The translations under genes and the position numbers were made by a program. Shown here in pieces: positions 25,016 to 32,120 of a DNA stretch of 64,000 bases (positions are counted from its first letter, which is position 1; the number at the start of each line of letters is the position of its first letter). Origin of the DNA: Chryseobacterium indoltheticum (GTDB lineage: Bacteria; Bacteroidota; Bacteroidia; Flavobacteriales; Weeksellaceae); assembly GCF_003815915.1 (NCBI RefSeq), contig NZ_CP033929.1, forward strand, positions 1,612,001 through 1,676,000, in the 5' to 3' direction. A model generated the notes under the pieces. The model was given only the letters and a program-made list of their open reading frames with translations, had not been told where the DNA came from and searched no databases.

Positions 25016-26158
25016 ATGGATTTTCCTATTTTACTTACGGTTATTATTGCTTTAGCTTTAATCTTCGATTACATCAACGGTTTTCATGATGCGGCAAACT
25101 CTATTGCAACCATTGTTTCTACTAAAGTTCTTACACCGTTTCAGGCGGTTCTTTGGGCAGCAGTTTGGAACTTTGCAGCGTTCTTCATCGCAGTTTATAT
25201 TATCGGAGAATTTAAAATTGGTAATACAATTGCAAAAACCGTCAACGAAAACTTTATTACGCTGGAAGTAATTTTTTCAGGGCTTATTGCGGCAATTGCC
25301 TGGAATCTTTTAACTTGGTGGTTTGGTATTCCTTCATCATCATCACATACTTTGATTGGTGGGTTTTTAGGAGCAGCATTAATGCATGCTTTCCTGATGG
25401 ATTACAACGAAGTGGTAGCAACTCAACCGGATTTGGGAATGTTTGCTACGCTAAAAGAAGCCATGATGAAAGTAACAACCCAAGATGTTGTGAAATTTAG
25501 CAAAGTAATTCCTATTTTCTTATTCATATTCCTGGCACCGGTTATCGGGATGATTATCTCAATTATCATCACTTTAATTATTGTTCATCTATACAAAAAA
25601 TCAAATCCGCATAAAGCAGACAAATCATTCAAGAGACTTCAGTTGGCGTCTTCAGCTTTGTTCAGTTTAGGTCACGGTTTGAATGATGCTCAGAAAGTAA
25701 TGGGGATCATTGGTGCAGCTTTAATTTACTATCATGTAAATATGTTGCAGGATCCTGTTTATTTAAATATTGCACCTGCAGACCGTTTCAACTATTTCTC
25801 TCAACACTATATGTGGGTTCCTCTGGTTTCTTTCATTGCTATTGCATTAGGAACGATGAGTGGTGGATGGAAAATTATCAAAACAATGGGTACGAAAATT
25901 ACAAAAGTAACACCATTGGAAGGAGTAAGTGCTGAAACAGCTGGAGCAATCACGCTTTTCATCACCGATCACTTTGGTATTCCGGTTTCTACAACGCATA
26001 CCATTACAGGTTCTATCATTGGTGTAGGTCTTACCAAAAGAATCTCTGCAGTACGTTGGGGAATCACGGTAAGCTTACTTTGGGCTTGGGTGTTAACAAT
26101 TCCTATCTCGGCGATTGTTGCAGGAATTACTTATTTGGTAATTACGTATTTCTCGTAA
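25016..26158 (+). CDS. Low-affinity inorganic phosphate transporter, PiT family
   Basis: This 380-residue inner membrane symporter imports phosphate as a metal-phosphate complex. Two copies of the PiT signature are visible: FDYINGFHDAANSIATIVST near residue 17 and SLGHGLNDAQKVMG near residue 220. The GIPSSSSHTLIGG and GIPVSTTHTITGS repeats are in the N- and C-terminal halves. About 9-10 membrane helices are predicted. It forms an operon with the DUF47 gene, and a strong hairpin terminator follows. Confidence 0.94.
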   Translation: MDFPILLTVIIALALIFDYINGFHDAANSIATIVSTKVLTPFQAVLWAAVWNFAAFFIAVYIIGEFKIGNTIAKTVNENFITLEVIFSGLIAAIAWNLLTWWFGIPSSSSHTLIGGFLGAALMHAFLMDYNEVVATQPDLGMFATLKEAMMKVTTQDVVKFSKVIPIFLFIFLAPVIGMIISIIITLIIVHLYKKSNPHKADKSFKRLQLASSALFSLGHGLNDAQKVMGIIGAALIYYHVNMLQDPVYLNIAPADRFNYFSQHYMWVPLVSFIAIALGTMSGGWKIIKTMGTKITKVTPLEGVSAETAGAITLFITDHFGIPVSTTHTITGSIIGVGLTKRISAVRWGITVSLLWAWVLTIPISAIVAGITYLVITYFS

Positions 26159-26180
26159 ACAAAAAATTTTATCACAATAC

Positions 26181-26215
26181 AAAACTTTGTCCGTTTGGGC
26201 AAAGTTTTTTGTTTT
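26181..26215 (+). terminator. Terminator of the DUF47-PiT operon
   Basis: AAAACTTTGTCC and GGGCAAAGTTTT form a stem followed by TTGTTTT. It is also the first part of the direct repeat shared with 27864-28402. Confidence 0.8.
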
Positions 26216-26551
26216 AAACTGATTGATTTATTAGTTGGAAAATTAAATTATTTTGTAGTTCAACAAGTTTATTGATATGTTCTGGGTTTTTTTTGATCCT
26301 AACCAAAATGTTTTCATAACTTACGTTTTCTTTTGTTGAGTCAATATTTTTTTCTTTCAAAAAATATTGTAAATCTATTTGAAAAAAAGAATTATTTTTT
26401 GAATTAGAATAAAGTCTATTTTTTCGATAAATCCGTTTTCTATTTTACTAAGATAACTTTGTGAGATTTCTAGATTGAAGGCTAAATCTTCTTGTGATAT
26501 TTTTTGTTGTTCTCTTAAGTTTTTGACTTTAAGAACTATAATTTTTTTCAT
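26214..26551 (-). pseudogene. XRE-family regulator, copy 1, frameshifted in an A7 run
   Basis: The N-terminal part reads MKKIIVLKVKNLREQQ..., an HTH of the XRE/Cro-C1 type almost identical to copy 2. Translation stops at about 58 residues because the run in the codons for LFFQ has seven bases here against eight in copy 2. Restoring one base gives a full 112-residue protein whose C-terminus (HINKLVELQNNLIFQLINQSV) is in phase in this copy but not in copy 2. The span from start codon to stop is 338 bases, one short of a whole number of codons. Confidence 0.8.
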
Positions 26552-26578
26552 AATTGTGTTATATAAAACAAATATATT

Positions 26579-26605
26579 TATTTAGATTAATTTTTATTCT
26601 AAATA
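26579..26605. promoter_or_regulatory. Inverted repeat, likely XRE operator, copy 1
   Basis: TATTTAGA and TCTAAATA are a perfect 8-bp inverted repeat with an 11-base spacer. It lies just upstream of the XRE gene's -7 element (minus-strand TATATTTG at 26569-26576) and is conserved exactly at 28262-28288. Confidence 0.55.
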
Positions 26606-26670
26606 AAATAAATTATATTCTTTTTGGAATTGTTGAATTCAAAAAAAATATCCACTTTTAATAAAAGTTT

Positions 26671-26680
26671 TTTCGCGAAA
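26671..26680. promoter_or_regulatory. TTTCGCGAAA palindrome, copy 1
   Basis: A perfect 10-bp palindrome stands immediately before the TACTTTG that may serve as -7 element for a plus-strand gene. The same site occurs at 28354-28363. It is one of few GC-rich spots in this region. Confidence 0.4.
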
Positions 26681-26709
26681 TACTTTGATGTACCAAAAAA
26701 ATATTAATT

Positions 26710-26880
26710 TTAAATTTCAAATTTAAGTGAAAAATCACTTAAATTAGGCTTACCATCTTTAGTATTGGTTTTAACTTTTGGCTTTATATTAGCCCCATCC
26801 AAAATGGAAGCAAAGGTTGGTCTTGACTCAAGTCTCGGTCCTTGCTTGGAAACTTCTCCAGGACACCGTGAGTGAGTAGT
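26710..26880 (-). pseudogene. Unidentified gene fragment (C-terminal remnant)
   Basis: An open minus-strand frame of 56 codons has no usable start codon. It has good coding character and ends KPNLSDFSLKFEI at a stop overlapping the repeat boundary. Another frame upstream (NPFSSWFMLYFNPKHI...) also looks coding-like, as if an older gene has been frameshifted. I do not recognise the protein. Confidence 0.35.
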
Positions 26881-26979
26881 TTATGAGGATGTATATGTGT
26901 TTTGGATTAAAATATAACATGAACCAACTGGAGAATGGGTTTCTTGTTAAAGAATAATTCACATAATTATAAAATAAAA

Positions 26980-27007
26980 GGGCTGTTTTACTGTGTGTAA
27001 AGCAGCC
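26980..27007. other. Strong hairpin upstream of a secreted-protein pseudogene
   Basis: GGCTGTTTTAC and GTAAAGCAGCC form an 11-bp stem. The T-rich side (CTTTTATTTT) is on the minus strand, so it would terminate minus-strand transcription if it acts as a terminator. Confidence 0.5.
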
Positions 27008-27023
27008 TATTTCAGTATATTGT

Positions 27024-27843
27024 ATGAAACAAATAATAAAATTATTCTTCTTCTTATTTTTGTCATTATTATGTTATGGGCAAGAAATAAGAATTATTAA
27101 TAGTATTGACGATAAACCTATTCCTTACGGTAAAATATATTTAGAAAATAGGTTGCTAATATCAGATTCTTTAGGTAAGTATTTTTTTGATCAGAGACCG
27201 GTTGGATTTATTATCCGGGCAAATGGTTATGAGGATAAAAGTATTGTATCACTTAATAGTAATATTATAAAGTTAAAACCAATTTTTAACAATATAGAGA
27301 GAGTGGAATTAGGTGAAAATAATTTTAATGTTAGCGATTTGCTTGGTTATAAAAAAGGTAAGAATACTATAATTATTGATAGTAATAAAGAGTTCGCGAT
27401 TAAAATTATAAATCCTTTTAATTTGTGTCAATTAGAGGATGTTAAAATTCCATTTAAAAAATCTTTGCACAAGAAAGGATATCTAATTTTAGATATTTAT
27501 GAAGAGAAAAATAATAGGATAGGAGATAAATTGAACTCAAATAATTATGTAATTTCTTTAGATAATTTGAAGAGTGGTAATTCTGTTAAAATCAACGAAA
27601 AAATTATAATTGCAGGATCGTTTTATGTATCAGTTATTTGGGTAGAGAATTTATATACTAAAAGTAATATGTTTACAAACAAAGTTTATTTAAATGTAAA
27701 AGATAAAAGCAGCTCAGGAAAAATGTTTGTGAGAAAATCTACCTATAATTTCATGGGATATAAAACCATTTGAAGAAGATTCATCATCTAAAAATTCAAT
27801 TATTCCAGCATTTTCTGTTTCTGTTAAATGTAAAAAAGAATAA
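27024..27843 (+). pseudogene. Exported hypothetical protein, frameshifted near the 3' end
   Basis: The ATG frame encodes a signal peptide (residues 1-20, LLCYGQ) and a beta-rich body. Its first part (IRIINSIDDKPIPYGKIYLE) resembles the carboxypeptidase-regulatory-like fold common in Bacteroidota exported proteins. The frame stops at 27773 (NFMGYKTI). A frame shifted by one base continues with WDIKPFEEDSSSKNSIIPAF...SVKCKKE to a stop at 27843, which looks like the true end, so one base was probably gained near 27745-27758. Function unknown. It lies between the two direct-repeat copies. Confidence 0.6.
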
Positions 27844-27863
27844 TAATTGTCTTTATAGTAATA

Positions 27864-27900
27864 AAAGCTTTGTCTTATTAGGCAAAGTTTTTTGTTTTAA
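27864..27900 (+). terminator. Terminator after the exported-protein pseudogene
   Basis: CTTTGTC and GGCAAAG form a short stem followed by TTTTTTGTTTT, matching the terminator at 26181-26215 in the other repeat copy. Confidence 0.65.
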
Positions 27901-27925
27901 ACTGATTGATTTATTAGTTGGAAAA

Positions 27926-28234
27926 TTAAATTATTTTGTAGTTCAACAAGTTTATTGATTTGTTCTTGGTTTTTTTGATCCTGACCAAAATGTTTTCATA
28001 ACTTGTGTTTTCTTTTGTCGAATCATTATTTTTTTCTTTCAAAAAATATTGTAAATCTATTTGAAAAAAAAGAATTATTTTTTGAATTAGAATAAAGTCT
28101 ATTTTTTCGATAAACCCGTTTTCTATTTTACTAAGATAACTTTGTGAGATTTCTAGATTGAAGGCTAAATCTTCTTGTGATATTTTTTGTTGTTCTCTTA
28201 AGTTTTTGACTTTAAGACCTATAATTTTTTTCAT
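27926..28234 (-). CDS. Small XRE-family transcriptional regulator, copy 2
   Basis: This 102-residue DNA-binding protein of the Cro/C1 type has its helix-turn-helix at residues 8-45 (VKNLREQQKISQEDLAFNLEISQSYLSKIENG) and an intact middle part. The C-terminus after ILVRIKK is out of phase relative to copy 1 (TKNKSINLLNYKII instead of NPEHINKLVELQNNL...) because a T run has seven instead of eight bases. Adding one base would give the 112-residue form, ending at 27897. It is divergent from the secreted-peptide gene at 28409 and has its own -7 element (minus-strand TATATTTG, 28252-28259). It probably represses itself and the peptide gene through the inverted repeat between them. Confidence 0.75.
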   Translation of the reverse strand: MKKIIGLKVKNLREQQKISQEDLAFNLEISQSYLSKIENGFIEKIDFILIQKIILFFQIDLQYFLKEKNNDSTKENTSYENILVRIKKTKNKSINLLNYKII

Positions 28235-28261
28235 AATTGTGTTATATAAAACAAATATATT

Positions 28262-28288
28262 TATTTAGATTAATTTTTATTCTAAATA
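28262..28288. promoter_or_regulatory. Inverted repeat, likely XRE operator, copy 2
   Basis: Perfect TATTTAGA/TCTAAATA arms with an 11-base spacer, just upstream of the divergent XRE promoter and identical to 26579-26605. Its placement fits an autoregulatory operator. Confidence 0.55.
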
Positions 28289-28353
28289 AAATAAATTATA
28301 TTCTTTTTGGAATTGTTGAATTCAAAAAAAATATCCACTTTTAATAAAAGTTT

Positions 28354-28363
28354 TTTCGCGAAA
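28354..28363. promoter_or_regulatory. TTTCGCGAAA palindrome, copy 2
   Basis: The palindrome immediately precedes TACTTTG, the probable -7 region of the secreted-peptide gene. It is conserved at 26671-26680. Confidence 0.4.
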
Positions 28364-28408
28364 TACTTTGATTTACAAAAAAAATATTAATTTTAAATTT
28401 CAATTAAC

Positions 28409-28663
28409 ATGAAAAAAATTATTTTATTAGCAGCTTTCGGAGTTGCTGGATTAGTAAGCGCAAAAACATCTGAGATTGTAGAGAAAGTCGAAATTGTAAA
28501 TACAGATAATTCTACAAAAGAAACTGTCATAGACAATTGTTATACTGTGACATACGTTTTATCTTGCGGAGAGAGAATATTGGATTCTTATTGTGATAGC
28601 TATGATGATATTGAATGTGATCTTATGGTCATTTGGGATGCTTGGGATAATGAACTTTGTTAA
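28409..28663 (+). CDS. Small secreted Cys-containing peptide
   Basis: This is an 84-residue exported peptide. A signal peptide (MKKIILLAAFGVAGLVSAK) leaves a mature chain of about 65 residues rich in acidic residues with five cysteines (DNCYTVTY, LSCGER, SYCDSY, IECDL, final LC), plus Trp. Short leader-plus-Cys proteins of this style are common next to GLPGLI genes in Flavobacteriia, but no function is assigned. It lies 6 bases upstream of a GLPGLI-family gene (probably one transcript) and divergently from an XRE regulator. Confidence 0.7.
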   Translation: MKKIILLAAFGVAGLVSAKTSEIVEKVEIVNTDNSTKETVIDNCYTVTYVLSCGERILDSYCDSYDDIECDLMVIWDAWDNELC

Positions 28664-28668
28664 TTAAT

Positions 28669-29472
28669 ATGAAAGAATTAATATCTATGATGTTTTTACT
28701 TTCATGCTTTTTAAGTAAGGCACAAAACAATGTTGGTGGAGCAACCACCAACATTGTTTGCAGATATCAGGTTCAGTTTCTAAAAGACACTCTGAATGTA
28801 GAAAGTAAAACAAATGAAATTATGGCCTTGCAAATTGGAGGGAATATTTCATTATATAAAAGTGAACAAAAAAGGAAAACAGACTCTTTACGGCATGAAT
28901 CTATAAAAAATAGTATGCAAAATGCGCAAGATAAAAAATCTGTAGTCATAGACTTTTCGAAAATACCAAAAGTTAATTTGGTTCATGAAGTATATAAAAA
29001 TGGCGATGACTTAGTTATTTTCGATAATATTATTAAAGATCAGTATTTCTATCCAGCTAATAAAAAAATTGATTGGAAAATAAATGTAGAAACTAAACAA
29101 ATTGCAGGTTATACTTGTCAAAAAGCTACAGGACAATACAATAATAGATTTTATACTGCATGGTTTACAAAAGAAATTCCGATTTCAGAGGGTCCGTATA
29201 CCTTTAAAGGGTTACCGGGTTTAATTTTGGAAGTGTATGACACCAATAAGTATTTTTTTATTTCCCTTATCTCCATACAAAGATTAAATGAAGAAATTAT
29301 ACCAATGAATAGGGCGATTAAGACAACTTATAATGATTTTAAAAAGAAAAGAAGAGAGGTAAATGATAATCCTATTGCTGAATTGCAAAAATTGTCAAAT
29401 AATCCAATAAGCAAAGAAGTTAAAGATAAGGTTATAGAAAATAGGAAACGTAAAAATAATTATTTAGATTAA
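28669..29472 (+). CDS. GLPGLI-family exported protein
   Basis: This 267-residue secreted protein belongs to the GLPGLI family (TIGR01200), restricted to Bacteroidota and of unknown function. The N-terminus is a signal peptide (ending SKAQ, about residue 19). The defining motif FKGLPGLILEVYDT is near residue 180, preceded by the family's CQKATGQYNNRFYTAWFTKEIPI segment near 150. The ATG at 28669 is used; an upstream TTG overlaps the preceding gene. It likely forms a small operon with the Cys peptide and is followed by a terminator. Confidence 0.9.
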   Translation: MKELISMMFLLSCFLSKAQNNVGGATTNIVCRYQVQFLKDTLNVESKTNEIMALQIGGNISLYKSEQKRKTDSLRHESIKNSMQNAQDKKSVVIDFSKIPKVNLVHEVYKNGDDLVIFDNIIKDQYFYPANKKIDWKINVETKQIAGYTCQKATGQYNNRFYTAWFTKEIPISEGPYTFKGLPGLILEVYDTNKYFFISLISIQRLNEEIIPMNRAIKTTYNDFKKKRREVNDNPIAELQKLSNNPISKEVKDKVIENRKRKNNYLD

Positions 29473-29492
29473 TTGTTTAAGATATGCAATAC

Positions 29493-29522
29493 ATCCGCCT
29501 CAGTTATAAGGCGGATTTTTCT
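29493..29522 (+). terminator. Terminator after the GLPGLI gene
   Basis: ATCCGCCT and AGGCGGAT form a stem around CAGTTATA, followed by TTTTTCTTTT. Confidence 0.85.
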
Positions 29523-29545
29523 TTTACAAAACGCTCAGAAAATCG

Positions 29546-29553
29546 TATTTTTG
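29546..29553 (+). promoter_or_regulatory. Bacteroidota -7 element for the polyprenyl synthetase gene
   Basis: TATTTTTG lies 18 bases before the ATG at 29572. Confidence 0.5.
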
Positions 29554-29571
29554 TTCAAATTAAAATCTTTT

Positions 29572-30543
29572 ATGGAATTCTTAGACACCTACCAACAGAT
29601 TGTTGCTGATGCTATTACTAAATATACGTTTAAAGACAAACCTACAGAGCTGTATGAGCCGATGAATTATATCATCTCGCACGGTGGAAAACGTCTCCGT
29701 CCGATTATGGTTTTAATGGCTTGCGACTTATTTGGTGGTGATCAGAAAGAAGCGATAAAGCCGGCTCTGGCGATTGAGTTTTTTCATAATTTCACGTTGA
29801 TTCATGACGATATTATGGATGAAGCTCCGCTAAGAAGAAACAAACCGACTATTCATACCATTCACGGTCTTAATACAGGAATTCTTTCAGGAGACGGTCT
29901 AATGCTTAAAGCATACAAGTTTTTTGAAGATTTGGAGCCGGAAATTTTTAAAGCTTGCGTCAGAATTTTCACACATACAGGTTTACTTCTATGCGAAGGT
30001 CAGCAATATGATATTAATTTTGAAACTCAGGAAAATGTAACGTTTGATGATTATATCAGAATGATTACTTATAAAACCGGAGTTTTGAGCGCTTCATCTT
30101 TTGAGATCGGAGCAATGATCGCTAAAGCACAGTTTAAAGATGCTAAAGCAATTTTCAATTTCGGAAAACACATCGGTATCGCTTTCCAGATTATGGATGA
30201 TTATTTGGATGTTTTCGGAGATCAGGCACAGTTCGGAAAAAAGCATGCCGGAGATATTTATGAAAATAAAAAAACAGTGCTTTATCTTCTGGCAAGAGAG
30301 CACGGAACTGAAGAAGAACGTAAAGAACTAGACTACTGGTATTCTAAAAAAACAGATAACATCGATAAAGTATACGGTGTTGAAAAGATTTTCAGAAGAA
30401 CAAGAGTTGATGAGAAAGCATTACGTCTGATCGAAAAACATAATGAAATCGGACAAAGTTATTTAGCAAAAATAAATGTTCCCGAAGAAAAGAAAAGACC
30501 ATTCTCTGAACTTGCTAACTATTTGCTAAGAAGAGAAAGCTAA
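29572..30543 (+). CDS. Polyprenyl synthetase (all-trans prenyl diphosphate synthase)
   Basis: This 323-residue cytoplasmic enzyme condenses isopentenyl diphosphate onto an allylic diphosphate, probably for menaquinone or geranylgeranyl/farnesyl units. The first aspartate-rich motif is LIHDDIMDEAPLRR near residue 80, the second is QIMDDYLDVFGD near 206, and GGKRLRP, which binds IPP, is near 38. The length is typical. The ATG at 29572 is chosen because it opens the conserved N-terminus; the longer frame reaches back into the preceding terminator. Confidence 0.92.
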   Translation: MEFLDTYQQIVADAITKYTFKDKPTELYEPMNYIISHGGKRLRPIMVLMACDLFGGDQKEAIKPALAIEFFHNFTLIHDDIMDEAPLRRNKPTIHTIHGLNTGILSGDGLMLKAYKFFEDLEPEIFKACVRIFTHTGLLLCEGQQYDINFETQENVTFDDYIRMITYKTGVLSASSFEIGAMIAKAQFKDAKAIFNFGKHIGIAFQIMDDYLDVFGDQAQFGKKHAGDIYENKKTVLYLLAREHGTEEERKELDYWYSKKTDNIDKVYGVEKIFRRTRVDEKALRLIEKHNEIGQSYLAKINVPEEKKRPFSELANYLLRRES

Positions 30544-30615
30544 ATTAGGTAATAGATTTTAGGAATTAGGGCTTAGTTTTTAAACTGCCTTTTACTAATT
30601 CCTACTCCAAAAAAT

Positions 30616-31572
30616 ATGAAATTCCGTACAGAAGTTGATATACAATCGTCGCAGCAAAAAATTGAAATTGAAGATAAGATATTTTCGATAGGTTCTTGTT
30701 TTGCCTTAGAAATGTCAGATTTGTTTCAGAAAGGTCAGCTTCAGACGGTAAACAATCCTTTTGGGACGATTTTTAATCCTTTTTCGATTAATAATTCGAT
30801 TAAAAGACTTCATGATTCAGAGTTTTATTACGAAGATGATTTGATTTCCTATCATGACGAATTTATTTCTTTGGATCATCACACCAGTTTTGATACAAGA
30901 TACGTTCACCAGACTTTAGATAAAATCAATTCGAAAATAGAAGAAGGAAATCGCTTTTTGCAGGAATCCAATTGGGTGATTATTACTTATGGAACTTCAT
31001 TTATCTATGAATTTGAACCTAAAAAAAAGCTGGTTGCAAATTGTCATAAGATTCCACAAAAATTCTTTGAAAAAAGACTTTTAACGCATCAGGAACTTAC
31101 AGATTCCATTTACGATACGATTATTAATCTTCATGATATTTGTCCGGAAAATGTTCAGATTCTGTTTACGGTTTCACCCGTTCGTCACACAAAAGACGGA
31201 ATGATTGAAAATCAACTGAGTAAATCAAAATTGATTACTTCAATTCACGAAGTGGCTTCACAGTTTGAAAACTGCCATTATTTGCCGGTTTACGAAATCT
31301 TAATGGATGATTTGCGGGATTATCGATTTTATAAAGAAGATTTGATACATCCTAATTCACAAGCCGTTAATTATATTTTTGAGAAATTTGGTGAAGCTTA
31401 TTTTTCATGTGAAACGAAAGATTTTATTAAAGAAAATTTTAAAATTAATAAAGCTTTAGAACATCGAACAGACGACGAAAAAGATCCCAAATTTATTGAT
31501 TTTAAAGAAAAATTAAATCAAAGAATTGAAGTTCAGAGGCAAAAAGTAAAACACAACATATTCAAGGTTTAA
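30616..31572 (+). CDS. GSCFA-domain protein
   Basis: This 318-residue protein has the family-naming motif GSCFA (residues 27-31, in KIFSIGSCFALEMSDLFQKG) and belongs to the SGNH-hydrolase-related GSCFA family. Further family blocks are NPFGTIFNP, WVIITYGTSFIYEF near residue 120, FTVSPVRHTKDG near 185 and EDLIHPNSQAVNYI near 237, the last carrying the Asp-x-x-His pair of SGNH hydrolases. The substrate is unknown. It is the first gene of a short same-strand run (DUF4269, TatD, membrane protein). Confidence 0.92.
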   Translation: MKFRTEVDIQSSQQKIEIEDKIFSIGSCFALEMSDLFQKGQLQTVNNPFGTIFNPFSINNSIKRLHDSEFYYEDDLISYHDEFISLDHHTSFDTRYVHQTLDKINSKIEEGNRFLQESNWVIITYGTSFIYEFEPKKKLVANCHKIPQKFFEKRLLTHQELTDSIYDTIINLHDICPENVQILFTVSPVRHTKDGMIENQLSKSKLITSIHEVASQFENCHYLPVYEILMDDLRDYRFYKEDLIHPNSQAVNYIFEKFGEAYFSCETKDFIKENFKINKALEHRTDDEKDPKFIDFKEKLNQRIEVQRQKVKHNIFKV

Positions 31573-31603
31573 AGTTCAATGTTTAATGTTAAAACCTCAT
31601 GTA

Positions 31604-32116
31604 ATGATTGATTTTACGAAACTCGATTATCTGAAGATAGGAAATGAAAGACAGAAAAGAGCTTATGAAGTTCTAACAAAATATAGAATCTTCGAGGTTT
31701 TAGAACATTATTCGCCAATTTTAGCAGGAACAATTCCTATTGAGATTGATATTGAAGGAAGTGATTTGGATATAATTTGTGAGGTTGAGGATAAAATCGA
31801 GTTTGAGAAATTTTTAGTTAAAAATTTTTCGGAATTTGATTTGAAAATTGAAAAAATTACGATTAAAGAAGAAAATTCTATCATTTGTAATTTTCAACTG
31901 GAAGAATTTCCTATCGAAATTTTTGCACAAAATATGCCAACTATTGAGCAAAATGCTTATCGCCACATGATCGTCGAATATAAAATTTTGCAGGAAAATG
32001 GAGAGGAGTTTAAACAAAAAATAATCGATCTTAAGAAAAAAGGAATCAAAACCGAGCCGGCTTTCGGAGTGCTTTTAGGCTTAAAAAATCCTTACGAAGA
32101 TCTTTTAAAAATTTAA
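31604..32116 (+). CDS. DUF4269-family protein
   Basis: This 170-residue cytoplasmic protein of the DUF4269 family is possibly related to nucleotidyltransferase-like folds. Visible blocks are FTKLDYLKIGNERQKRAYEVL at the start, ILAGTIPIEIDIEGSDLDIIC near residue 40 (a G-[x]-D-x-D pattern like a minimal nucleotidyltransferase site) and KKGIKTEPAFGVLLGL near the end. The ATG at 31604 is preferred to one 18 bases upstream because the family begins at IDFTKLDY. Function unproven. Confidence 0.82.
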   Translation: MIDFTKLDYLKIGNERQKRAYEVLTKYRIFEVLEHYSPILAGTIPIEIDIEGSDLDIICEVEDKIEFEKFLVKNFSEFDLKIEKITIKEENSIICNFQLEEFPIEIFAQNMPTIEQNAYRHMIVEYKILQENGEEFKQKIIDLKKKGIKTEPAFGVLLGLKNPYEDLLKI

Positions 32117-32120
32117 AATA

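Larger units (their letters stand above)
26181..26720. repeat. Direct repeat, copy 1 (terminator + XRE gene + control region)
   Basis: About 540 bases here are nearly identical to 27864-28402. The block covers the terminator hairpin, a whole minus-strand XRE gene, its promoter and inverted repeat, and the AT-rich leader up to the start of the following plus-strand gene. It diverges abruptly after TTTAAATTTCAA. Confidence 0.9.
27864..28402. repeat. Direct repeat, copy 2 (terminator + XRE gene + control region)
   Basis: Second copy of the 26181-26720 block, with the same order and orientation, differing at scattered positions and in two homopolymer run lengths. Confidence 0.9.
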
